Positions 37,258 to 51,195 of a stretch of DNA of 64,000 nucleotides are shown piece by piece (positions within the stretch are counted from its first letter, which is position 1; each line of letters begins with the position of its first letter). A program made the position numbers and the translations under genes. Origin of the DNA: Elephas maximus indicus. Its lineage: Eukaryota; Chordata; Mammalia; Proboscidea; Elephantidae. Where the stretch lies: the NCBI RefSeq assembly GCF_024166365.1, contig NC_064831.1, forward strand, positions 49,229,768 to 49,293,767. Reading direction: 5' to 3'. Below the pieces are notes generated by a model that was not told where the DNA came from, ran no database searches, and worked only from the letters and a program-made list of their open reading frames with translations.

Positions 37258-37509
37258 GCAGTGGGGATGTAGCTCAGTGGTGGAGTGCATGCTTAGCATG
37301 CATGAGGTCCTGGGTTCAATCCCCAGCACCTCCATTCTTTGGAAACCCTGGTGGCGTAGTGGTTAAGTGCTACGGCTGCTAACCAAAGGATCAGCAGTTC
37401 GAATTCGCCAGGCGCTCCTTGGAAACTCTATGGGGCAGTTCTACTCTATCCTATAGGGTCGCTATGAGTCGGAATCGACTTGACGGCACTGGGTTTGGTT
37501 TTTTGTTTG
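37258..37509 (+). mobile_element. Composite SINE: tRNA-Ala(AGC) unit joined to an AfroSINE
   Basis: Identical 12-bp direct repeats GTTGTGATGAAG (37246-37257 and 37510-37521) flank the whole unit, not the AfroSINE alone. Order: 5-nt leader GCAGT, tRNA-Ala-like 37263-37334, spacer TTCTTT, and a complete AfroSINE 37341-37509 with its own A box (37352-37362) and B-box-like stretch (37396-37406). It ends in a T-rich RTE-type tail. The leader matches what a pol III tRNA precursor keeps 5' of the mature end. I infer that a read-through tRNA-Ala/AfroSINE transcript was retroposed in one step. Confidence 0.75.
37263..37334 (+). tRNA. tRNA-Ala(AGC)-like unit, head of the composite SINE
   Basis: A full 72-nt cloverleaf. 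The acceptor is GGGGATG/CACCTCC with one A-C mismatch at pair 5-68. The D stem is GCTC/GAGT, the anticodon stem CATGC/GCATG is perfect, the loop is TTAGCAT with anticodon AGC at 37295-37297, and the T arm is CTGGG TTCAATC CCCAG with discriminator A. Internal promoter boxes TAGCTCAGTGG and GGTTCAATCCC are intact. The acceptor mismatch, the lack of a T4 terminator and the shared TSD argue against a free-standing working tRNA gene. Confidence 0.7.
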
Positions 37510-38787
37510 GTTGTGATGAAGACTGACTAATGGTGGTTTAAACAACACAGTGTTTTTACCTGTCACTCAATAAAAACCCAACAGCACGTGCAAAAGCAAT
37601 TCAGGATCAACATGCCAGTTCTAGAGTGTCTGGAAGCCAGGCACCTACTCCTTGTCCTTAAAGGCATGACCTGAAATTTGTTCGATCACTTTTGCCCAGA
37701 TGCCATTGGCCAGAACATTGTCACATGGTTACACCTAGCCACAAGGAGGCCTGGGAAATGGTTGGGCAGCAGCCACCAATATGTAAAGCAACCAAGTATT
37801 GGGGGAGAGCCCACAATCTCCACTCTACCTGTTTCGTTCACAAACTTTTCCAAAACTGGAAATCTTTTCCAAAATGTTGAGAATTCCATAAAGGTTGGCT
37901 GCAAAACTATTATCGTCCTGTTTCTGGTTAGATGAAAACTCTGAAATTGTCTTAACCACTTTAATTGCAGCAATTCAAAAATTCAAAAAGCACTTATGTA
38001 AAAGCTGCTAGAAAACACTCTCCCAAGTAACTCTGAATAATGCACGCATCCTAGCACAGGTGTAAGAAAACCACCACATGAGGGTGAGAGTGTGTGCAGT
38101 GGGGAAAGGGTAACAATAAACTTGTGTGTAGGGTGAGGAACACCAGAATCGCCTTTCTGTTTTAGTTGCTCAGCAAAATGCCCTCTTGGACATGTCTCAA
38201 CATGTCTGGTTGCCTGGCTGCACTTTAGGCAGGACAGTGATTACTGAACAGGGCTAAATGAACCCAGCTCAAGTCACCTTGAGTGGTTTAATGTGCTCGG
38301 ATTCACTATGAGTTTCATGACCATAAAGAAAAAAAGCAAGCAGGTCAAAAATTTCAAGGTCAATTATCAGCATGAGGCTGGAAATTAGAAGAAATGTGTT
38401 TGAACACTTTGACTTCAACCATCAAATTCAAAATCCCTCCCTCAGTGGCCCAGGCCTGAGAGTAAAACTATCTTCACCTGGGCAAAGTCTCAGCTTATTC
38501 CCTTCTCCTCCGCCCATGCTCCTAGACCTGAAAACAAAGCTTCTACGTTTATTTACGCTAAAATCCAGACTCATCTTTGGCCTTCACCTGTCTTTCTCAT
38601 GGTCAAGCTGCAACTCCTTACACATGGCTGAGCTGTGCTTGTGCGGACAGCTGCTGCTAGTCCCTGGTTTGGCTCTGTGCTTGTTTTTTCTTCCCCCATC
38701 TTTGTGGTTTATGGCTGTATTGCTGACAACACTAGAAAATCTTGTTTTTACTCCCTTAACCAGTATCATCACAAAAATGTTAGTTAC

Positions 38788-39192
38788 TGTCTTAGTTCTA
38801 TCTAGTGCTGCTATAGCAGAAATACCACAAGTGGGTGGCTTTAACAAACAGAAATTTATTCTCTCACAGTTCAGGAGGCTAGAAGTCTGAATTCAGGGTT
38901 CTGGCTGTAGGGGACGGCTTTCTGTCTCTGTTGGCTCTGGGGAAGGTCCTTATCTCTTCAGCTTCTGCTTCCTGGTTCCTTGGAGTTCTCCATGTGTCTT
39001 GGCATCTATCTTACCCCATCTTCTTCTCTCTGCTCACTTGTTTAATCACTTTAGTATCTCAAAATACACCCTGTACTAATCCTGCCTCATTAACATAACA
39101 AAGACAGCCTATGCTAAAATGGGATTGTAACCGCAAGCACAGAGGTTAGGATTTACAACACATTTTTGGGGGACATAATTCAAACCGTAACA
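38788..39192 (-). mobile_element. MaLR-like LTR
   Basis: The minus strand runs TGTTACGGTTTGAATTATGT to AACTAAGACA with GAGAATAAATTTCTGTTTG near the end, the same family as 42742-43259. Flanked by GTTAC/GCTAC (4 of 5). Confidence 0.65.
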
Positions 39193-39599
39193 GCTACAAA
39201 ACACTGAGCAAAGTCCTCATGGTTTTTACCTTTTTTTTTTAAGCTGAAAAAGCAACTTCCAAAGATAGCCCAGCCTTTACTTAAGCCTTTATAAAATGTT
39301 CTTCCTAATTATGAAATCTACGCTCCTTGTAGTAAACTGGAAAATACAGAGAAGAATAAAGAAGAAAATAAACCTCACCCAGAATTCCGTCACTCAGAGA
39401 AACCAGTGGCACCTTCAGATCCTTCTTTAATTTCTCTGAGAAAGCTAGACACGTGTCAGCCTCAGTGGTGGTGTGTACTCCTCTAAGAAACCTCTCCTGA
39501 CCCCCAGGTGAAAGGGGCCTCCCCGTCTTTGGTGTCCCAGAGTATCCTGTATGTAACTCTCTGAACACCTGAAACAGTGTGGCGCATGTTTACTTGGGT

Positions 39600-40075
39600 G
39601 TCCGCTCCCTGTCTTTCGCTCTGGATCCTGCATTTGGCTCATCATCATCTAACCTCTGATTCTCGGGACCTGAGCTAGAGGACTGCCACATTGCCTGCTG
39701 ATCTTGGGATTCATCAATGTCATCAGCCTGTGAGCCAGCAGCCTGCTATGTGACTGGCCGATCTTGGGTTCATCAGCTTCTGCAGCCCATGAGCCAGCAC
39801 CTTGCTGTCTGACCTGCCAAGTTTGTAATTCATTGGCCTCCACAGCCCATGAGCCAGCAGCCTGCCATCTGACGTGCTGCTCTGGGGTTCTCCAGCCCCA
39901 GCTGCTACATGAGTCAGAAGAAGCTTCCAGCCTGACACCTGGCCCATGGACTTGGGGCTCGCCAGCCTCTACAACCACATGAACCATTTCCTTGAGATAA
40001 ATCTCTCTCTCTCTATTTTTTATATATACGCAGTTCACTGGTTTTACTTCTCTAGAGAATCTTGCCTAAAACACA
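39600..40075. mobile_element. LTR-like element with internal tandem repeat
   Basis: The right part (GAGATAAATCTCTCTCTCTC, GTTTTACTTCTCTAGAGAAT) resembles the end of mammalian LTRs. The left part is a degenerate tandem array (39682-39920). Family not identified. Confidence 0.4.
39682..39920 (+). repeat. Degenerate 58-60-bp tandem repeat, four units
   Basis: Units start with CCTGCTGATCTTGG, CCTGCTATGTGACTGG, CTTGCTGTCTGACCTG and CCTGCCATCTGACGTG, and each ends with GAGCCAGCAG-like sequence (last GAGTCAGAAG). Confidence 0.75.
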
Positions 40076-40297
40076 AGACTTGATGCAGGTGGGGGTTCAG
40101 TTCAACAATGTTGACAGCTTCCAGGTTCCCAAAGCCTAACGCCACAGCAGGTCAAGATTTCAGCAATGCTTCAGGTCAGACAAAGAGGCAGCAAAGTGGG
40201 CTATTCTTATTGCCAGAAGACTTAACACATCTAGGCAATGAAATATCCTAGACAAGAATGTTGTGACCGGGAAGCTGGGGCCTCAGTGTAAAGCACT

Positions 40298-40502
40298 TTG
40301 TTGTTGCTGTGTGCCGTCAAGTTGATTACGGCTCACAGCAACCCTATATGACAGAGTAGAAATGCCCCATAGGGTTTCCTAGGCTGTAATCTTTATGGGA
40401 GCAGATCACCAGGTCTTTTCTCCTGTGAAACGGCTAGTGGGTTCAAATAGCCAACCTTTTGGTTACCAGTCAGTGCTTAACCATTGAGCCACCAGGGCTC
40501 CT
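40298..40502 (-). mobile_element. AfroSINE
   Basis: 205 bp in reverse orientation, head GGAGCCCTGGTGGCTCAATG. Candidate TSD TAAAGCACTTT / TAAAGTACCTTT. Subgroup as at 32932-33136. Confidence 0.85.
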
Positions 40503-41069
40503 TAAAGTACCTTTAGTACTTTTTAAAGTTGCTTTTCCAATTACATATAGGTATTAGAAAACCTACTGACTCTGGCAGTCAGATAGCTTTTGGTCTTAGG
40601 CCTTCTGGTGGTCAGCTACTAGAATGACAGGGAATATTAGAAGCTTCATCAAAGAGAGCCCCAAATACGTGACTTCATGGCACCGATCTCATCATCTACA
40701 ACAGAAAAGCAAAGAGCATGGGCTATTACACCTTGTGGCCACTTTGCTGGCACCTGGAATAAGAGTAAGGCCAGGTTAGGACTTGGACAAGAAGCTCTTA
40801 AAGGATGCTTTAAAAAGGGACTCACGGCCTTCCGTTAGCAGACACCCCAAGCCTCTAGAAATCTGGTGTTGTCCGAACTATACGTTGATGTATGACCTCC
40901 TGATAACTCTGAATCTCACCAAGTCCCCAGTGAAGGCAGGGGTACAGGGATCAGTGTTCTGGTCTAACTTTCATTTAGATAAGAATTTTCCCTGTTCAAA
41001 TTATCCCAGAATTCCTTGAGCAGCTGCAGCCTTCCTATCTCTCTGAGCCATTGGCCCTAACTCTATCTG

Positions 41070-41530
41070 CTGTGATCCTATTTTTTTCTTGCAAATGAAA
41101 ATTTTGAAAAATTTCAACTATAACTCAAGTAGGTCTATTTCAGTATATTCATAAAAGATAAAAGAGTTCTAAAAATATAATGTCTGCCGGAAGATTAAAA
41201 ACACTTTTTATTCTGAAAAATTTCAAACATATAAAAGAGTAGAGAGAATAGTAAAATGAACCTCTACACATCAGACAGTTTTAACAATTATCAACCCACA
41301 GACAATCCCGTTTATCTACACCTTTACTCCCCGGCTTCCACACGGGTTATTTTAAAGCAAAGTACAGACATTATGTCACTTCATCTTTAAATATTTCAAT
41401 GTATAGTTCTTAAAGACACGCTTTAAATAAAAATAACAACAATATATACCATCAGATCCGAAGAATAAATAATAAGTCCTTAATATCAAGTATTTAGTCA
41501 TGTTTCCATTTCCTGAATCATCTCATAATG
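41070..41530. mobile_element. LINE-1 3' UTR-like fragment
   Basis: AAATTTCAAACATATAAAAG, AGAGAATAGTAAAATGAACC and TATTTTAAAGCAAAGTACAG are L1MC/ME-type blocks. Orientation not settled. Confidence 0.5.
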
Positions 41531-41624
41531 GTTTTTTGCTTTGACAGTAGTTACGAGTGACAGATGGGGCTGAAAGATCAAGCTTGCAAGGCACTTTGAC
41601 AATCTGAACTATGAGAGGCCATTA

Positions 41625-41833
41625 GCCAAACCAGTTGCTGTCGAGTTGATTCCAGCTTGCAGCAACCCCATGTGTGTCAGAGTAGAACTGTGCTCCACAG
41701 GATTTTCAATGGCTGATCTTTGGGAAGTAGATAAGTAGGGCTTTCTTGTGAGGTGCCTCTGGGTGGACTCGAGCCTCCAACCTTTCCGTTAGCAACTGAG
41801 TGTTTTAACCATTTGTACCATCCAGGAACCCCA
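41625..41833 (-). mobile_element. AfroSINE, diverged
   Basis: Reverse copy: CAGTTGCTGTCGAGTTGATT tail, GAGGTGCCTCTGGGTGG body and a degraded head. Candidate TSD AGAGGCCAT / AGAAGCCAT. Confidence 0.7.
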
Positions 41834-42741
41834 AGAAGCCATCCGTTGACATAATTCCAGCTTATAGTAAACTCATAAGTCTCAAAAATTCTTCAGAATA
41901 CATACAGATGTTATAATTTTTTTTTTTTCTGAAGTACAAGACAACTGTTAAAATCTTTCTTTATACCATGACTGAAGTATTTTGTTAAAACACCCACATA
42001 CACACGTTCCTTGGTCTTTTACCACATTCAGCTTCTATTCTGGGTTCGATTCTGCACAAACCACTGTCCCTCCAGCTCCTCCCCGGATGCGGTCCCTGAC
42101 TCCTCGCCTAATCCAATGTACACAGGACAGAATGGAGCAGCATTAGTCTTGGGTAAGCGTAAGGTTCCAGAAGCTACAACATGCAAAGTCACAAGTTAAA
42201 ATGACTCAGGCCCTTTTTTTTCCCCCTTTCTAAAACTTTTAAGCTAAGTACCTCATTTTATCACACCCTCTAAAAACGAAAGGCCAGAAGGAAGCAAATT
42301 GCCAGATCATGAATATGAAAGAGAAAGAAGAAAAAGCAGTTGGTTTTACCACGAGACTCTGTATCCCAGAGGCTGTAAGAAAAAAAAAAAGACAGAAATC
42401 TGAGTGTGAACAGCCAGACCTTGATAATCCTCAAGGACTTGATCACCAATATCCTAAGTGTCAAGGTGTTCTGTACGAATGTAGATACTTCTTGATTACT
42501 CATGGTCACCATGAGCCTTATGTTGGTGCTGTGAGAACAGCACTTCTTGAGTGGTCCGGAGGTTGGAGGGCAGACCAGACAATAATGATAGCAAGGACAA
42601 CAACTACCGTCAGAATAAAGACCACATGTGCCCTGGAGCTATGATCCCTCAATGTGTAGCCAAAGCTACTATCCAGGGTACATTTCAGCCAACCCAGTTT
42701 AGCCCAGGTAGTGCTGGTTGCCATGCAAGGAAAAAGAAAAG

Positions 42742-43259
42742 TGTCATGGATTGAATTGGGTCCCCCCAAAATATCCGTCAACTTGGCTAGTCCATGATTC
42801 CCAGTATTGTTGATTGTCTACCATTTTGTCATGTGATGTGATTTTCCTCTGTGTTGTAAATCCTGTCTCTATGATGTTAACGAGATGGGATTAGCAGCAG
42901 TTATGTTAATGTGGCATGACTCAGTCCACAAGATTAGGTTGTGTCCTAAATCAGTCTCTTTTGAGATATAAATGATAGAAGCAAGCAGAGAGACCAGAGG
43001 TCCTCATACCAAGAAAGTTAGCACCAGGAACAGAGTGTGTCCTTTGGACCTGAGGTTTCTGCGCCAAGAAGCTCCTAGGCCAGGGGAAGACTGATGACAA
43101 GGACCTTCTTCTCGAATCGACACAGAGAGAAAGACTTCCCCTGGAGCTGGCTCTGAATTTGGACTTCTAGCCTCCTAAACTCTGAGAGAATGAATTTCTC
43201 TTTGTTAAAGCCATTCACTTGTGATATTTCTGTTACAGCAGCACTAGATAACTAAGACA
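42742..43259 (+). mobile_element. Solo MaLR-like LTR, 518 bp
   Basis: Complete LTR from TG (42742) to CA (43259) with identical 5-bp duplications AAAAG on both sides (42737-42741, 43260-43264). It carries a poly(A)-type GAGAATGAATTTCTC near its end. TG...CA ends and a 5-bp TSD fit ERVL/MaLR LTRs. No internal retroviral region adjoins it. Confidence 0.75.
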
Positions 43260-43921
43260 AAAAGCTTCCTATAGGGTTCCTTGGAACACCAGGAAAAACC
43301 TGTGGACCTTTAGGGTCCAGCCAACACAGAAGATTGTGGCCAGCAGGCTGCCCCACTTAGGCTACAACTTGGGCCAGTGCACCCCGTGCTCAGAGAGACC
43401 TTCTGAAAAGCAGGTCACGCCTGGAGCTTTTCCTGACATCAGTGGCAATGAGACCTACCTGAAAAAAGGATACTGGTGGATTCATCTGCTTAGGAATTTC
43501 TCTGCACCCTGAGCTGGCATGTTTTAAACACGTACCCCCACTGCACCGCCCAATCCTTTATTCAGCAAAATTAGGAACAGACACAATCAGAAGCCACAGT
43601 GACACAAACAAGAATGGACACAATATGAGTGTGCTTTGGATTATCACACTGGGGACCACATTGGTGTCAGGATTTCCAGCCTGGTAGGTCAGGTGCCTGA
43701 GTGTACAAAACCCCTGCTTTTTCCTAAGCATGGCAGTTTTGTGTTCAGTGTGGAAAAAGGGTTTAGAGAGGTGTCCCAATTCCAGGATGTGTTCAGTAAA
43801 CCACTACTTTTTTAATGTAATGGCTGCCCAAAGCTTCCCCTGGCAAAGCCTTACAGGGCGGCAGGGCTATAACTCAAGGAAGAAGCAATTGGGCTTCAGG
43901 GGTCCTTTCTTTTCAGAGGGA

Positions 43922-43996
43922 ACTTAGTCTGACAGTTCTTAGCATGTGAGGATTTAGGGAAGTCTCCTTATGCATAGGAGTCCCTCTGCCAAAAGA
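43922..43996 (-). ncRNA. MIR2116: Locus orthologous to human mir-2116, hairpin apparently decayed
   Basis: The minus strand at 43951-43931 reads CCTCACATGCTAAGAACTGT, close to human miR-2116-3p as I remember it, followed by a matching CAGACTA flank. Human mir-2116 lies in an MYO1E intron on the same strand, about 38.8 kb from the gene end; this locus lies about 38.8 kb from the inferred end here. The opposite arm does not pair well (about 12 of 21 positions), so a working pre-miRNA is unlikely. Based on recalled sequence and coordinates. Confidence 0.5.
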
Positions 43997-44634
43997 AAGC
44001 CAGACGCTGACAGAAAGAATCAAGGGTTCCAATTGCCTGTGAACTTGTATTTGGACGGAGCACTTGGCAATGACTCCAGGGCGACAGATTATGAAGACCA
44101 ATTTGCATTTCCTCCCCATGTATGAATGGGCAGAAAGAACCCTAAGGAGCCTCCAAGAAACTTTCCTTCCAGGACTATCCGAGGTCACAACAAATTGAAG
44201 TGGACAGCTCTAATGGCCACTATTGCTTAAGGAACTTTGCTGGTGAAATGAGTCAAGTTTTCAAACTGGGTGAGGTCGGGTGCGGGACAGGGCTCTGGAC
44301 CCTCAGCTCTGCTTCAGTAAGACCAAGTCTACCCCGATTTGTTCCACATATTAGGATTATTTCTAAGATGTTATGGGAACAAAGGATCTGCGTATCCCTT
44401 GGTTAGAGGAGGTGGCCAGAAGGCAACTTTCTTGTTATCTTATTCCTGTCGTATGAGGACTCCCTGACATTTATGAAGTTCAAGTCTCCTGGGGAGGAAG
44501 GGAAAATTCAGTGCTCTTCATTGTAATTTTATCAACCAGGAGCCCAACCAGGCCTTCTACCCGGCTTTGTGTGGACAGCAATGGTGACTTTGGGAAGAGA
44601 TGAGGTACCGCTGCCTCCAACCCCTCGCTACCTA

Positions 44635-46706
<2,072 letters not shown>

Positions 46707-47394
46707 TTACAAGATCTAAACATCACATTAAAAAAAAATTTAGAGACACTCAGTTTAGTCAAAGACATACATGGGCAGCAGCTCTCAGACTCATGACAAA
46801 ATGATTATCGTGGCATATTTTTTATGATTGCTAAACTTTTCTTATCTATAATTTTTTTTCTCTTAACAAAAAACATAATGGGAAATAGCTGGATTTGAAT
46901 GTATTCAGTTGGACCTTACTAATGGTTCTGCCCTGCCTTGCTCTGGTCTCTGGGACAATCAAATGAGCAATTCAGCATGTAGTCCCTTATTCTCCACCTT
47001 GGTCCAAAAAGGATACCAGGTGGCTAGATCAGATGAGTTGCTAGAGGCTATTACCTGGTGCTGCACATAGTCTCTTAATAGAATTTTCCAGCTGTAGCAG
47101 AAGGAGAGCTTGTGCTGCTGTGGAAAGAGGGCTGTCCTACTTTTGGTTCCATCAAAGTATATATTTCCTGCCTCACAGGATTCTCCAAGGAGATAATGGA
47201 GCAGAGGATAATACCCACAGTGATGGAGCTGGACTTCAGATGGGCTGGGAAAGGCTTGGCTTCACTAAGAAGGGCTGGGACAGTTCAGGGGCCCCCATCA
47301 GACTCTGGCAGGTCTTGAGGTTCAGGACGTTTTAAGAATTAATACTGACTGCTGTACCCAATCAACCAGGCTTTACAATAATTATAATGATAGC

Positions 47395-47990
47395 CAGTAG
47401 CTGTAACGTATCGAGTGTCCACTCTAGATCAGAATCATTCCAGAGACTTTACATACATTATTTCATTCAACCCTCAATAGCTACATGAGCGATATACTTC
47501 ATTTTTAAAATTTTATTTATTTTATTGTTGTTGAGAACACACACAGCAAATCATACATGAATTCAACAGGGTCTACGTGTACAATTCAGTCACACTGGTC
47601 ACATTCTTCAAGTTGTGCAACCATTCTCACCCTCCTTTTCTGTTTCTCCCTCATTAACACAAACTCATTGACCCCTAAGGTTTCTGTCTGATCTCTTGAG
47701 TTGCCATTGTCACTTTGATCCCATATAGATAGATCTTAAAAGAGCACGATGCTCAAGGTAGACATTTTTTACCAGTTAAGCTAAACTTTTTCTTCTTTTT
47801 TTTTAATTGTAAGAAGACTTCAGGGGATATTTTTGGTTTAAGATTTAAAGATTATCTCAGTGAGCACTCTATTTCTGTTATCTCCATTATACAGACGAGA
47901 AAATTGGGACTGAGGCCAAGGGACTAAGGGAGGGTGGGGCAGGAATATGAGCCAAGGTCTCTGAAGCTCTGCCAGGCTCTTCCTCACTTT
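47395..47990 (-). repeat. MIR split by a LINE-1 3' insertion
   Basis: The left MIR piece (AGAGACTTTACATACATTAT, TTTCATTCAACCCTCAATAG) and the right piece (ATCTCCATTATACAGACGAG) are separated by about 300 bp of minus-strand LINE-1 (about 47515-47830, AGAACACACACAGCAAATCA, TTCTTCAAGTTGTGCAACCA). Confidence 0.6.
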
Positions 47991-50487
47991 GACAGACAAG
48001 TCTGTAAATCTGCATTTGATCCACTCTTAAAATGGAAGGAAACCTTCCTCATTCACCTAGAAGTGGTACCCATGACTCTCAAATGAAAGAATGAATGAAT
48101 GAATAAATAAATAAATAAATGGGACCAAAAGAAACCCAAATGAAGACGATTAAACAGTCATCGCAAAAATGTCCCTGAAGGGAAAAAGGGAGTTTGGTTC
48201 GAAGGCAGCTGGGCCTGATTTGTTTTCTGTTTATTTGTGTCTATGCTGGGAACCTCACCTACCCCTTCTGCCACCCAACTTCTCCCCCTTCTCACAGCCC
48301 CTGCTGTGCAGAAACAACGCCCCCCAAACTCTATACACCAAGAGAACGGCCATTTAATTCGCAGCCTCCAGTGCCAGCGTACAGTAGGGATAAGGAGCAT
48401 ATTCTGGCCCCAAAGTGGAATATCTGTGGCTTAACAACTGGACAGGATATTGAAAATCTGAGCCCTTCGGTTGCCTGTCGTAAGAGGACGTCTGGCTGTT
48501 TATCTCTTGTACTGGGTTTCTGAGTAAGTCTTTCCCAGAACTATTTTTGGGAGTAACACAGAAAATACACTTGTGACTCATAAAAAGGATGAAGAGGCAA
48601 TCAGTTCTCAACTTCCTATAAAGTATTTCAAAGGCGAGTTCGGTTTTGGGTTTCTTTCCAAAAGCCCTGGGAATTAAGAGACCAGGGAGGCTTTATGAAA
48701 AAGGAAAGGGGAAAAGAAAACAAAAAACAACCAAACATAGCAAAACACATGTAAAAACAAACAAACAAACAAACAGCCCAAAATAAACTCTTTGGCCTTT
48801 GACGTCCAATGTGGGTTCTTAAAGGAAATAGATTATTTTGTACATTCAACGCCTTTACTATAAAAGTTACGGCAAAGTCACAAGGTAGATTTCAAAAAAC
48901 CACAATTTTTGTAAAAGTATTTGCATGTCAGTGCCAGATGTGGGTGGGTGGGTGCAGAGGGAGGTGTGGTAGCTGCGATTGTGGGGTGCATGTCTGGGTG
49001 TGTGTACAAAGACGGGGAAAGAGAGTCAAGAAGTGGTGTCAAGAAAGCAATTAGGAGGAAACCAAGGAAAATAAAAAAACCAAAAAATAAACATTAACTT
49101 TGGAAATACAATTCCAAAGCTCAACTAAATCATATATATATATACACATATACTGAAAATATTGAGGTTGTTTTAATTATCTGTGACAACCTAGCAAGTT
49201 CAAAATAAAACTGGGCCTAGAACAGCAGAGGGGAGCTCTGCACTGTCCTGACAAAGCACTCCGCCCCGTTTCAGGAAGAACTGGAACTGTGCTGTGGGTC
49301 CATTAATGATGCATGACACAACATCTTCATTTTATATTTGGAAATGAAATTGCTGTGAAGCTGCAAATAACTCAAAATGGAAAATGCTACCGCAAACTTC
49401 TTATAAATGAGTTCTATTGATGAGTGCCACTTATTCATTTAATAATTTTGATGGTTCATAAAGCCGGTTCCATAGATTATCATCTCTGAGTCTTGGGTAG
49501 GTCCTATGAGGTGGGCAGAGCGGCAGCAGCAGCCCATCTTACGCAGAAAAAAATTAACTGAGAGATCAGGATTTGCCCGAGGTCACGAGTTTCCATTATC
49601 ACCAATCCATCAAGTTCTAAGACTATTTCCCTTCGTCTGAGGACTCATTTTGCCAAGTTCACACTGACTCTTCAAATCTTGTGATTGTTATGGGAACCTC
49701 AAGAAATGATGATGCTGAACATGGTTAGTTCCAGCAATTTCTCTGACTTAAAAAGTAATGTCTTTATTCTACAGCCCCAGAGCTAACTGGACAAGAGACT
49801 TGAGGGGCTGTGTTGGATTCCTGCTCAAATGGAGAACCTCCTATGGCCCATCATGACCACACCCTCACCAGAAAAGATAAAGAAGTTTCTCTAAATTAAT
49901 CCCTCGAGGTCTAGTAAATTGGGTAGTTGTAAGCCATGTATGTTTGTCTAAATTATATTCTATAAACCCAAAGATTTTTCCTTCTTCCTAACCTGTATCT
50001 TCAAGCTCTTCATTGACAGGACAAACTCTTCCCCTCATTTAAGATCACAGATATAACCATTCTTTAGCAATTCTATCCCCCCACCCCAAAAGCCCTTTCC
50101 ATGCTCCTGCATGATCTTCAAAGCACAATCCTGGGAATTCCCACCACTGGGCTCTGCTCGGCCTTCCAGGTAGAAACCTGGGCCTGTGTGTAATTAATCT
50201 CTTTGGTATCACCCAGATCAGGGTGTGGGTGTGCACAAGCCTCCTCTGTGGGACAAAGAACTCCATTCTTGGCTTAGAAACATAATTTGTTTATTCATGC
50301 TTTTCTTTAATAAGTAACTGTTGGGTACCTCTTATGAGCCAGTCTCTGTACTAGGCTCTGGGCATACAAAACAGACAAGAGTCCTTGCTCTCATGAGATT
50401 ACTGCCTAGAAGAGTAGAGACAATAAGTAAGAAAAGAAACCATTATATGATGACATCTATTTATAAATGCTAAGTGCTATGAAGGAG

Positions 50488-50683
50488 TCTCTGGGTGTTA
50501 TAAAGTTAACTGCACTAGGCTGCTAACCAAAAGGCTGGAGTTTCGAGTACACAGACGTGCATTGGAAGAAAGGCCTGTTGACCTACTTCCAAAAAATCAG
50601 CCATTGAAAACCCTATGGAGCACAATTTTTACTCTGATACATGAGGTTGCCGTGAGTCTGAATCAACTGGAAAGCTACAGGTT
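50488..50683 (+). mobile_element. AfroSINE with perfect 17-bp TSD, RTE 5'-derived core
   Basis: Flanked by TAAGTGCTATGAAGGAG at 50471-50487 and 50684-50700, identical. The core GAAAGGCCTGTTGACCTACT, AAAATCAGCCATTGAAAAC resembles the RTE 5' region; the tail GAGGTTGCCGTGAGTCTGAA is the RTE 3' end. Confidence 0.85.
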
Positions 50684-50685
50684 TA

Positions 50686-51195
<510 letters not shown>

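Noticed and set aside
37263..37334. A free-standing functional tRNA-Ala gene
   Set aside because: The cloverleaf is good, but it has an acceptor mismatch, no T4 terminator, and it shares its target duplication with the joined AfroSINE, so it is better read as part of a retroposed composite.
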